Below, piece after piece: positions 16,753 to 23,846 of a stretch of 37,517 bases of DNA; positions within the stretch are counted from its first letter, which is position 1, and every line of letters begins with the position of its first letter. The notes below the pieces were generated by a model. The model was not told the DNA's origin. It did not search any database and saw nothing but the letters and a program-made list of their open reading frames with translations. The translations under genes and the position numbers were made by a program. This DNA is from Butyrivibrio sp. (lineage in GTDB: Bacteria; Bacillota; Clostridia; Lachnospirales; Lachnospiraceae), in assembly GCA_017470505.1 (NCBI GenBank), contig JAFUYO010000002.1, positions 1 to 37,517 on the forward strand. The letters are read 5' to 3'.

Positions 16753-18726
16753 TTATGCATCAGATGAGAGCTCTTCCCATTCATCGTAGAGGGCTGACAG
16801 CTTTTCATTTATCTCATTCTGTTCGTCTGACAGGCTCCGCAGCTTTGCAAGGTCCGTGCCGATTGACGGATCTGAAAGAAGAGCGTCAATTTCGCTGTTT
16901 CTCGCTTCCAGGGCTTCTATCTCATCCTCGCACTTTTTAAGTGCTGCCTCTGCCTTTCGTTTCCTCGCCTGCTCCTGTTTCCGGGCTTTCCAGTCATCGG
17001 CACCGGAAGGTGAATCATCTTTTTTGGGGACAGGGCCTTCCATATTCTCATATTTATACACTGCAGCACCGATAGTCCCTGCATCTGTCACATTTCTTTT
17101 TCCAAAGAGGCGCTCCATCCTCTCATCAACATGCTCAAGGTAGTAGTCGTAATTACCTATATAATTGACGAGCTGTCCGCCTGTCAGGTCAAGAATCCTC
17201 GTCGCGGTCCTGTTGATGAAGTATCTGTCGTGACTGACGTACAGAACTGTCCCCTCGTAGCCCCTTATGGCGCTCTCAAGTATCTCCTTGCTGGTGATGT
17301 CGAGGTGGTTTGTCGGCTCGTCGAGAATCAGGAAATTCGCGTCCGAGAGCATGAGCTTGGCTAGTGACACCCTTCCCTTCTCTCCTCCGGACAGATCCCC
17401 TATCCTCTTGAACACATCCTCCCCTGTGAAAAGAAATGCCGCAAGGGTGTTCCTGATCTCCGTATTGTTAAGACTTGGGTATGCATCCGATATCTCCTCA
17501 AAAAGAGTCTTCTCATCATGGAGAACGTGGTGCTCCTGGTCGTAGTAGCCGATATGAACCTTGACGCCAAGAGTTATCCTGCCGCTGTCCATAGGCTCTG
17601 CCCCGTTTATTATCTTAAGAAGTGTCGTCTTGCCTGTCCCGTTGTCTCCTATTATGGCTACGTGTTCGCCCTTTTTGATATCCATGCAAAGGCCCGAAAA
17701 GAGCTTTTCATTTCCAAATGACTTAGAGACATCTTCAAGGGTCAGTACGTCGACGCCGCTCTCCATGTTGGGCCTCAGCGTTATCTTCATGGCATCGTTA
17801 AGCTCTGCGGGTTTATCGAGGACCTCAATCTTGTCGAGCATCTTCTCCCTGCTCTCAGCCCGTTTTATGGACTTTTCGCGGTTGAAGCTCTTTAATTTCG
17901 CGATGACTTCTTCCTGATGCTTTATCTCTGCCTGCTGCTTTAGATAGGCTGCGATCTCCGTTTGGCGCCTCTGCTCCTTTTTGACCGCGTAAGCGCTGTA
18001 GTTGCCGGTGTATGAGAAAACCCTTGTGTTCTCGACTTCCACCACCTTGTCCGCAATCTTATCGAGGAAATATCTGTCGTGCGAAACTATGAGAACAGCT
18101 CCCTTATAATTAAGAAGATAATTCTCAAGCCATCTGATGCTGGTCATATCGAGGTGGTTTGTCGGCTCATCGAGGATTATAAGGTCGGGGCTTGTAAGGA
18201 GGAGCTTACCAAGGCACACCCTGGTCTTCTGTCCTCCCGATAGGGTGCTTATCTTCTTGCCAAATTCCTCCTCAATAAAGCCAAGGCCCTTGAGGACACC
18301 TGTGACCTCGCTCCTCCAGGCATAACCTGATATTCTCTGGAACTCTTCGTTCATCACGGTGTATCTGTTAAGGAGCGCTGAAAGCTCATCGCCCTCAAGA
18401 TGCTTCATGTCCTCCTCGGCTCTTCTGATGTTCTCTTCAAGCTCTATTGCTTCTTTTTTGGCTTCCTTTAGCTCATCGTATATCGTGTTCTCTGAGTCGA
18501 TGTTCTGATCCTGGGCAAGATATCCCCAGGTGACGTCCTTTGAAAAGGTAACATCGCCGTCATCAGGTGTCAGCTCACCTATTATGAGTTTAACCAGCGT
18601 TGTCTTGCCTGCACCGTTGATGCCGACTATCGCGACCTTCTCATTTTTTTCCACATGAAAAGAGGCATCCCTCAGGATGTCCTTTCCATCAAAGCTTTTT
18701 GTAATTGCGTGAACTGAAAGAATCAT
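16753..18726 (-). CDS. ABC-F family ATP-binding protein (ribosome-associated type)
   Basis: Soluble tandem ABC ATPase without membrane domains; the family acts on ribosomes (translation factor or antibiotic protection). ABC1: Walker A GINGAGKTT (35-43), signature LSGGQ (162-166), Walker B/D-loop LDEPTNHLD (185-193). A charged interdomain linker runs from about 245 to 310. ABC2: Walker A GDNGTGKTT (360-368), LSGGE (445-449), LDEPTNHLD (468-476). A C-terminal helical coiled-coil extension covers about 580-650. Length 657 and layout match the YdiF/Uup-like branch. GGAG lies 7-8 nt before the ATG. All ATPase motifs are intact. Whether it is housekeeping or protective cannot be told. Confidence 0.93.
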   Translation of the reverse strand: MILSVHAITKSFDGKDILRDASFHVEKNEKVAIVGINGAGKTTLVKLIIGELTPDDGDVTFSKDVTWGYLAQDQNIDSENTIYDELKEAKKEAIELEENIRRAEEDMKHLEGDELSALLNRYTVMNEEFQRISGYAWRSEVTGVLKGLGFIEEEFGKKISTLSGGQKTRVCLGKLLLTSPDLIILDEPTNHLDMTSIRWLENYLLNYKGAVLIVSHDRYFLDKIADKVVEVENTRVFSYTGNYSAYAVKKEQRRQTEIAAYLKQQAEIKHQEEVIAKLKSFNREKSIKRAESREKMLDKIEVLDKPAELNDAMKITLRPNMESGVDVLTLEDVSKSFGNEKLFSGLCMDIKKGEHVAIIGDNGTGKTTLLKIINGAEPMDSGRITLGVKVHIGYYDQEHHVLHDEKTLFEEISDAYPSLNNTEIRNTLAAFLFTGEDVFKRIGDLSGGEKGRVSLAKLMLSDANFLILDEPTNHLDITSKEILESAIRGYEGTVLYVSHDRYFINRTATRILDLTGGQLVNYIGNYDYYLEHVDERMERLFGKRNVTDAGTIGAAVYKYENMEGPVPKKDDSPSGADDWKARKQEQARKRKAEAALKKCEDEIEALEARNSEIDALLSDPSIGTDLAKLRSLSDEQNEINEKLSALYDEWEELSSDA

Positions 18727-18816
18727 TTAAAACTCCGTGATTTTGCCGGGGCTTTTTTACGCAGTGACATTTTTTCTGTGCGCGTCAAAAGCGCGGCAAT
18801 GTAGTACGAACCTGTT

Positions 18817-20025
18817 CTATGCGTTTGCTGCAAACTCCCCGGCGATCGCATCGAGGAACTCTTCGCTGCCCATCCTGACTGGATTGGGGTTCGTGGTGAT
18901 AAGGGCAAGGTCTCCCGTCATGCGCCCGGACTCGATAACAGAGAGGGTCGCTTTCTCCATCCTATCTGCCCACTCGCAGAGCCCTTGGATATTGTCGATC
19001 TCTCCCCTCTTCCTGAGCGCCCCTGTCCATGCAAAGATGGTCGCAACGGGGTTGGTGGATGTTGGCTCGCCCTTTAAGTACTTATAGTAGTGCTTCTGGA
19101 CTGTGCCGTGTGCTGCCTCGTACTCGTAAACTCCCGTGGGAGAAACAAGAACAGATGTCATCATCGCAAGTGAACCGAAGGCGGAGGATACCATGTCGCT
19201 CATGACGTCTCCGTCGTAGTTCTTGCAGGCCCAGATAAAGCCGCCCTTTGACTTCATGACCCTTGCAACAGCATCGTCTATAAGCGTATAGAAGTAGATG
19301 ATGCCGGCCTTCTCAAATTCAGCCTTAAACTCCTCCTCGTAGATCTCGTCAAAGATATCCCTGAACCTTCTGTCGTAGGTCTTGGAGATGGTGTCCTTGG
19401 TCCCGAGCCAGAGCTCTTTTTTCTCAGAGAGAGCGTACTTAAAGCAGGCCCTCGCAAAGCTCTTAATTGATGAGTCCTTGTTGTGCATGCCCTGGATTAT
19501 GCCGGGCTCGTCAAAGTCAAAGATCGTCTCCCTGATCTCTTTCCCGTCCTTTCCTGTGAAAACGATTTCCGCCTTGCCCGCTCCGGGAACCCTTATCTCG
19601 ACGTTTTTGTAGACATCGCCGTAGGCGTGCCTTGCAAGCGTTATGGGCTCGGTCCAGGTCCTTACGTTCGGCTCGATTCCCTTAACCATAATGGGAGTCC
19701 TGAAAACAGTTCCGTCGAGTATTGCCCTGATGGTGCCGTTGGGACTCTTCCACTTCTTCTTGAGGTTATATTCCGTGACGCGCTCGTCGTTGGGTGTGAT
19801 GGTCGCGCACTTTACGGCAACTCCGTACTTAAGTGTAGCATTTGCAGAGTCGACTGTCACCCGGTCGTCGGTCTCATCCCTGTGCTTAAGTCCAAGGTCG
19901 TAGTACTCGCTCTTTAAGTCAATATAGGGCAGAATCAGCTTGTCCTTGATCATCTGCCATAAAACTCTTGTCATCTCATCCCCGTCCATCTCAACGATAG
20001 GGGTTGTCATCTGTATTTTGCTCAT
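18817..20025 (-). CDS. icd: NADP-dependent isocitrate dehydrogenase
   Basis: Oxidative decarboxylation of isocitrate to 2-oxoglutarate, the carbon skeleton for glutamate. At 402 residues it matches the homodimeric eukaryote-like (type II) [16 protein letters not shown] at the N-terminus, substrate loop KSPNGTIR, metal-binding block [11 protein letters not shown], and the nucleotide loop [10 protein letters not shown], where the NADP-contact His is kept and the neighbouring Arg is Lys. The frame is open to 20211, but the extension crosses a palindromic repeat; the start [15 protein letters not shown] at 20025 is supported by GGGAG upstream and by family alignment. It is the third gene of a presumed operon with Re-citrate synthase and a GntR regulator. 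A 90-bp gap without a clear terminator separates it from the ABC-F gene. Confidence 0.95.
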   Translation of the reverse strand: MSKIQMTTPIVEMDGDEMTRVLWQMIKDKLILPYIDLKSEYYDLGLKHRDETDDRVTVDSANATLKYGVAVKCATITPNDERVTEYNLKKKWKSPNGTIRAILDGTVFRTPIMVKGIEPNVRTWTEPITLARHAYGDVYKNVEIRVPGAGKAEIVFTGKDGKEIRETIFDFDEPGIIQGMHNKDSSIKSFARACFKYALSEKKELWLGTKDTISKTYDRRFRDIFDEIYEEEFKAEFEKAGIIYFYTLIDDAVARVMKSKGGFIWACKNYDGDVMSDMVSSAFGSLAMMTSVLVSPTGVYEYEAAHGTVQKHYYKYLKGEPTSTNPVATIFAWTGALRKRGEIDNIQGLCEWADRMEKATLSVIESGRMTGDLALITTNPNPVRMGSEEFLDAIAGEFAANA

Positions 20026-20054
20026 GCGCTTAGTATCTCCCTTACTTGTTCTTT

Positions 20055-20188
20055 CGTTACTGTTCAGTTCCTGACCGGTAACATGCAATTTGGGCATGAA
20101 AATCGTTGCGCGATGGCCCAAATTGCCAACTGAATCATTTTCTTTCGCAGCCGGCAACGAAGTGCCGGCTGCTGACTGAATAGTAACG
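20055..20188. repeat. Nested palindromic intergenic element between gntR and icd
   Basis: Outer inverted ends cgttactgttcagt (20055-20068) and actgaatagtaacg (20175-20188) match at 13 of 14 positions. They enclose two perfect hairpins: gcaatttgggc (20085-20095) with gcccaaattgc (20116-20126), and gcagccggc (20147-20155) with gccggctgc (20164-20172). As RNA it would form a three-way or tandem-hairpin structure between the second and third cistrons. It carries no T-tract. It may be a REP/MITE-like element that also tunes icd expression. Confidence 0.75.
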
Positions 20189-20194
20189 TTCTCT

Positions 20195-20875
20195 CTATTC
20201 AAACATATCAAGCAGCCCTTTGTCTACCATATTTTCATATGCGTTTATCATGTGCTGGTTGGCGAGCTCCTCCGCCTTGTCGGGGTTGTTCTCCTTGATT
20301 GCCTCCATAATGTACTTGTGCTCCACATTGGAGACAGCACCTCTCCCGCTTGAAAGGGTCTTTTGCCTCACTCTCCAGACGTACTGGTGGTAGTCCTTAA
20401 GAAGGTGCTCGAGCATCTTGGAGTTACATGACTCGTAGAGGATTGTGTGGAAACGGTTGTCGAGCTCAGCCATCTGCTCCATGTGCCCCCTTGCTGCGTG
20501 GAACTCAGCGAGGTAGATTATCTCCTCCATCTCATCGAGCTGCTCCCTGGTTATGTGATCGCACGCCCATCTCGCGCAGAGCCCCTCGAGCTTACTCCTT
20601 ATGAGGTAGATGTCCTGGATGTCCTTGGCTTTGATGCCTGTCACATAGGCGCCCTTGTTGGGGATTATCTGAATGAGCCCCTCGAGTTCCAATTGCCTCA
20701 GCGCCTCTCTCACAGGTGTCCTGGAAACTCCGAGTTCTTTTCCGATTGCGACCTCTTTGATCTCCTCGTGGTCCTTGTACTTGCCGTTTAGAATATCCTC
20801 GCGGATCCTGTGGAACACGCGGCCTCTGAGTGAATACTTGTCAGTTACTTCCTTCTTCAAATCGTTGTTTTCCAT
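20195..20875 (-). CDS. GntR/FCD-family transcriptional regulator
   Basis: 226-residue one-component regulator. The N-terminal winged helix-turn-helix (about residues 17-82) contains the GntR signature [20 protein letters not shown]. The C-terminal FCD all-helical ligand domain (about 90-215) keeps the family's Asp/His positions ([11 protein letters not shown]; a His in [10 protein letters not shown]) typical of metal-assisted binding of carboxylic acids. It lies 10 bp behind the citrate synthase gene and ahead of icd. A perfect palindrome of the FCD-operator type overlaps the operon promoter, so this protein probably regulates its own operon. The effector could be citrate or a related organic acid; that is a guess from context. 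Confidence 0.92.
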   Translation of the reverse strand: MENNDLKKEVTDKYSLRGRVFHRIREDILNGKYKDHEEIKEVAIGKELGVSRTPVREALRQLELEGLIQIIPNKGAYVTGIKAKDIQDIYLIRSKLEGLCARWACDHITREQLDEMEEIIYLAEFHAARGHMEQMAELDNRFHTILYESCNSKMLEHLLKDYHQYVWRVRQKTLSSGRGAVSNVEHKYIMEAIKENNPDKAEELANQHMINAYENMVDKGLLDMFE

Positions 20876-20885
20876 ACTCTTCCGA

Positions 20886-22316
20886 TCACAGAGTGACCAC
20901 TTCCCCTTCCTTTACAACTATTCCAAGGTCCTTTGCTACCTCATCGATCTTGTTTACAAGCTCGGTGTCAGTCATTACGGTGACACGGCCGCCTGCGTAC
21001 TCTTTGTCAACCCATTCCTTGAGTTTTACTACGAGATCTGACTTTTTGTCCATTGCGTTCTCGTCTTTTAACTTGTAATGAATATTGATCCAGTGCGCTA
21101 TACCTGCAAGTCCCGAGGTGTTGGAAACCGCGCTGACAGGAGGACGCTTCAGGAACTTACCCGTGTCGAAGATGTTGTAGATCTCCTCGTTCTTGAGTAG
21201 TCCGTCCGCATGGATGCCTGCCCTTGTTACGTTAAAGTTCTTGCCGACAAATGGCGTGTTGGCGGGAACGGTATAGCCGATTTCCTTCTCGTAGTACTCG
21301 GCGAGATCCGTGATGACCTGCGTGTTCATGCCGTTAAGATGCCCCTTTAGCTGGGCGTACTCAAATACCATGGCTTCAAGCGGCGTATTTCCTGTCCTCT
21401 CGCCTATACCAAAGAGCGATGTGTTGACTGAAGCGCAGCCGTAGATCCACGCAGTCGTCGAGTTTGTGACCGCCTTGTAGAAGTCGTTGTGTCCGTGCCA
21501 CTCGATGAGCTCGCTCGGAACTGAGGCGTTGGTGTTGATCGCGTAAATGATACCCTGAACGCTCCTGGGGATAACCGCACCTGAGAAATTGACTCCGTAT
21601 CCCATGGTGTCGCAGGCCCTGACCTTGATAGGTATCCCATACTCGTCCTTGAGCTTCATGAGCTCAATGCAGAAGGGAACGACAAAGCCGTATATGTCGG
21701 CTCTCGTGATGTCCTCCAAGTGGCACCTCGGGCTGATCCCCTCCTCAAGGCAGGCCCTGATGATGCTCAGATAGTGCTCAAGTGCCTGTTTTCTGGTCAT
21801 CTTGAGCTTTAAGAATATGTGATAGTCAGAGCAGGAAACAAGGATTCCCGTCTCCTTCATTCCAATCTCTTTTACCAGCTTGAAGTCCTCTTCGCTGGCT
21901 CTGATCCAGCTGGTGACCTCGGGGAACTCATAGCCTCTCTCCATGCACTTGTAGACGGCGTCCCTGTCGCTCTTTGAATAAAGGAAGAACTCGCTCTGTC
22001 TGATCATTCCGTTGGGACCGCCCAGCTCGTGGAAGTAGTCGTAGATCCTGACTATCTGCTCCGTTGTGTAGGGCGCTCTGGACTGCTGTCCGTCACGGAA
22101 GGTTGTGTCCGTTATCCATATGTCTTTTGGCATGTTGTGGGGAACGATCCTGTCGTTGAATGGGATCTTGGGGACTTCCTCATAGGGAAACATATTTCTG
22201 AAGACATTGGGCTTTGCTACATCGTCAAGAATATACATGTGCTCCTCGATCTGAAGCAGATTATTCTTGTCGTTCATTGTCACCGGCCGATTCTGGAACG
22301 TATTCTGATCACTCAT
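20886..22316 (-). CDS. (Re)-citrate synthase-like DRE-TIM metallolyase
   Basis: Claisen condensation enzyme of the isopropylmalate/homocitrate synthase fold. Visible catalytic parts: DTTFRDGQQ (about residues 70-78), SCSDYHIFLKLKMTRKQALE, HLEDITRADIYG, metal site HGHND (about 274-278) and GIGERTGNTPLE. It lacks the C-terminal LeuA regulatory domain. The sequence character and pairing with icd favour the Re-face-specific citrate synthase described from Clostridium kluyveri (acetyl-CoA plus oxaloacetate), over homocitrate or isopropylmalate synthase. The start chosen is ATG at 22316, behind GAGAGG; the frame stays open to 22358 but that lies over the promoter region. 476 residues. First gene of the operon, with a promoter and operator upstream. 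Confidence 0.82.
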   Translation of the reverse strand: MSDQNTFQNRPVTMNDKNNLLQIEEHMYILDDVAKPNVFRNMFPYEEVPKIPFNDRIVPHNMPKDIWITDTTFRDGQQSRAPYTTEQIVRIYDYFHELGGPNGMIRQSEFFLYSKSDRDAVYKCMERGYEFPEVTSWIRASEEDFKLVKEIGMKETGILVSCSDYHIFLKLKMTRKQALEHYLSIIRACLEEGISPRCHLEDITRADIYGFVVPFCIELMKLKDEYGIPIKVRACDTMGYGVNFSGAVIPRSVQGIIYAINTNASVPSELIEWHGHNDFYKAVTNSTTAWIYGCASVNTSLFGIGERTGNTPLEAMVFEYAQLKGHLNGMNTQVITDLAEYYEKEIGYTVPANTPFVGKNFNVTRAGIHADGLLKNEEIYNIFDTGKFLKRPPVSAVSNTSGLAGIAHWINIHYKLKDENAMDKKSDLVVKLKEWVDKEYAGGRVTVMTDTELVNKIDEVAKDLGIVVKEGEVVTL

Positions 22317-22362
22317 AACAAAACCTCTCTTATCTGTTATTAATAGATAGGATTGCACCTAC

Positions 22363-22386
22363 CGTATGATTGTATACAATCATACG
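22363..22386. promoter_or_regulatory. Perfect 24-bp palindromic operator, probable GntR/FCD site
   Basis: The half-site CGTATGATTGTA (22363-22374) is followed at once by its exact reverse complement (22375-22386). The core TTGTATACAA fits the TNGTNNNACNA pattern typical of FadR/FCD-type GntR regulators. It covers the -10 box of the citrate synthase promoter, so a bound repressor would block RNA polymerase. The likely binder is the GntR protein encoded by the second gene of the operon. Confidence 0.88.
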
Positions 22387-22397
22387 ATTGATGTCAA
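22369..22397 (-). promoter_or_regulatory. Sigma-A promoter of the citrate synthase-gntR-icd operon
   Basis: On the minus strand TTGACA (22392-22397) and TACAAT (22369-22374) are 17 bp apart. The start is expected near 22362, about 46 nt before the ATG at 22316. The -10 lies wholly inside the palindromic operator. Confidence 0.9.
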
Positions 22398-22436
22398 GGC
22401 AGGTTATGAGGTGGAATAGGGATCATTGAATAGAGA

Positions 22437-22474
22437 TACTGTTGGAATTTGCATTTCTGCCATTTTCAACAGTA
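22437..22474. terminator. Hairpin between the Gx transporter and citrate synthase genes
   Basis: Perfect 8-bp stem tactgttg (22437-22444) with caacagta (22467-22474), and a 22-nt loop. It sits 14 bp beyond the Gx transporter stop and could end that transcript, but it has no T-run and is weak. Confidence 0.35.
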
Positions 22475-22487
22475 CTGCCGCGAATTT

Positions 22488-22988
22488 CTACATGGATGCA
22501 ATCGTTTTGCTGACTCTGGCCATTATTAGGTTTGCCACAATCCCGATGATGACACCGGAGATTGTACCTATGGCAATGAGAAACGGAAGATAATAAAGAA
22601 GGCTCTGAGTGTCCAGAACGAGGATTGCGACGATGATCTGTCCAATATTATGGAATACTCCGCCCAGAACGCTGACGCCGCAGATTGAGAATATCTTTAA
22701 TCTCTTAGCCATCAGCATGACAAAAAAAGATAGAACCGCTCCCGCAAGAGAGTACATCATCATTGAAATATTGCCAAATGTCAGCCCCACAAGGATTACC
22801 CTGATGAGCGAGAGCGCTGCGGCTTCTCTCTCGCCGATAGTGTACATTGCGACCATGACTGCCAGATTTGCAAGTCCCACCTTGGCTCCCGGTATGCCGA
22901 TGTTTAAAGGCAGCAGGTTCTCTATATATGACAATATGAATGCCAGTGCTATGAACAGCCCAAGAAGGGCAATCTTTCTATTCTTCAA
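22488..22988 (-). CDS. Gx transporter / heptaprenyl diphosphate synthase component I family membrane protein
   Basis: 166-residue hydrophobic protein with about five membrane helices. The stretch LPLNIGIPGAKVGLANL is characteristic of the family annotated as Gx transporter or Hpre_diP_synt_I, which resembles ECF-transporter substrate-binding subunits. The substrate is not established. The start is TTG at 22988 with GGAG 8 nt upstream. The gene follows the NusG-domain-II gene by 87 bp, a pairing frequent in clostridia near electron-transport and flavin genes; no prenyl transferase partner is seen here. Confidence 0.85.
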   Translation of the reverse strand: MKNRKIALLGLFIALAFILSYIENLLPLNIGIPGAKVGLANLAVMVAMYTIGEREAAALSLIRVILVGLTFGNISMMMYSLAGAVLSFFVMLMAKRLKIFSICGVSVLGGVFHNIGQIIVAILVLDTQSLLYYLPFLIAIGTISGVIIGIVANLIMARVSKTIASM

Positions 22989-23075
22989 GCTTCTATCTCC
23001 GCATGGATACGAATTATAAGCTCTCTTCGCATCCGTATTTTTTCGTCTCGGAAGTACTTAAGGAACAAATCCCCA

Positions 23076-23480
23076 TCAATATGTAGAAGTATCAACGCCT
23101 CTATCCATGCCGCCCTCAACACTCACCACAACCTTATTGGGAAGGCATACAATTGTCTCGCCGGTGTATCTGATATGATTATGCTTAACGCAGATCTGAT
23201 CTGGGCAGGACGCCTCGCTTATCTGAGCGTAGCCATCTGCAATCTCAAGCACATTAAATGTCCCATCCCCAAGCTCAATCCTCTCACTGATATCTGCATC
23301 TAGTGAGTACCTGCCGCGCTCCTCTCCGTCAACCGTCACAACTACAAGCGCGCCTCCGCCCGCTACCTTCTGCTGATAGAGCTGCACCCCCAGCATAACT
23401 ATAAGCGCAATTCCCAATATACCTATAATTAATACCAAATCATTCTTCTTCATACCCTGATTGCCATTCCCTATGAACAC
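23076..23480 (-). CDS. NusG domain II-containing membrane-anchored protein
   Basis: Small protein with one N-terminal membrane helix (LVLIIGILGIALIVMLGV) and an extracytoplasmic beta domain of the NusG-domain-II type (VVVTVDGEERGRYSL ... EASCPDQICVKHNHIRYTGETIVCLPNKVVV). The CPDQxC pair and the later Cys-Leu-Pro are family hallmarks. The start is uncertain: GTG at 23480 has AGGA at good spacing and gives 134 residues; ATG at 23453 (MKKNDLV) gives 125 and puts the helix at the very N-terminus. It is first in a transcript with the Gx transporter gene and sits behind a promoter with a phased repeat array. The function is unproven; redox or membrane assembly is suggested by the usual neighbours of this family. 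Confidence 0.87.
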   Translation of the reverse strand: MFIGNGNQGMKKNDLVLIIGILGIALIVMLGVQLYQQKVAGGGALVVVTVDGEERGRYSLDADISERIELGDGTFNVLEIADGYAQISEASCPDQICVKHNHIRYTGETIVCLPNKVVVSVEGGMDRGVDTSTY

Positions 23481-23531
23481 ACGCCTGTTTCCTGTATAGA
23501 CATAACAAAATCTTCAGTAACATGCCTGTCA

Positions 23532-23559
23532 ATTGTACCATTTGCCAATCAATTGTCAA
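23532..23559 (-). promoter_or_regulatory. Promoter of the NusG-II/Gx transporter operon
   Basis: On the minus strand TTGACA (23554-23559) and TACAAT (23532-23537) are 16 bp apart. The start is near 23525, about 45 nt before the GTG and 72 nt before the alternative ATG. The phased decamer array begins 2 bp upstream of the -35. A second TTGACA lies just downstream of the -10 but has no fitting -10 of its own. Confidence 0.82.
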
Positions 23560-23560
23560 T

Positions 23561-23640
23561 TAAATTTACGACATCTCACGACAAAATACGATAAATTACG
23601 ATGAATTACGATAGATTACGATGCAATACGGCTTCTTACG
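23561..23640 (-). repeat. Eight helically phased 10-bp direct repeats upstream of a promoter
   Basis: Eight consecutive decamers, each ending in acg on the plus strand except one neighbour variant within the unit (consensus atnaattacg). On the minus strand each reads CGTAAxxxxT-like and begins with CGT. The period is exactly 10 bp over 80 bp, so the invariant triplet recurs on one face of the helix. The array abuts the -35 box. The period, lack of spacers and lack of dyad symmetry exclude a CRISPR array and a classic operator. No gene is seen in the rest of 23641-23758. Confidence 0.9.
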
Positions 23641-23758
23641 ATGATTTTATAAATTTAAGACAAACAGACTATAACTATCTGCGAAATCACAGCGACTATT
23701 TTCTTTATCAAAAATTCAGAGCAAAGCTCAATATCAGAAATTTGTATTACTATACAAA

Positions 23759-23801
23759 AAAACTGCAAGCACAGGTTTCCCTGACCCTGACTTGCAGTTT
23801 T
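23759..23801 (-). terminator. Rho-independent terminator of the EAL gene
   Basis: Perfect 11-bp stem aaaactgcaag (23759-23769) with cttgcagtttt (23791-23801); the loop contains its own small cagg/cctg hairpin. A/T runs on both sides let it act in both directions. It lies 46 bp beyond the EAL stop codon. Confidence 0.82.
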
Positions 23802-23846
23802 ATATAATCATGATATGTGATTGCTCGCCCCTTTATGTCTCCCCCA

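Noticed and set aside
20026-20211. N-terminal extension of isocitrate dehydrogenase
   Set aside because: The extra 62 residues are translated from the palindromic repeat and match no IDH N-terminus; a better start with GGGAG is at 20025.
23561-23640. CRISPR array
   Set aside because: The units are only 10 bp with no spacers, and no cas genes are present.
23601-23807. 68-residue plus-strand open frame between the NusG-II and EAL genes
   Set aside because: It starts inside the phased repeat array, has no ribosome-binding site and ends inside the EAL terminator; composition reflects AT-rich intergenic DNA.
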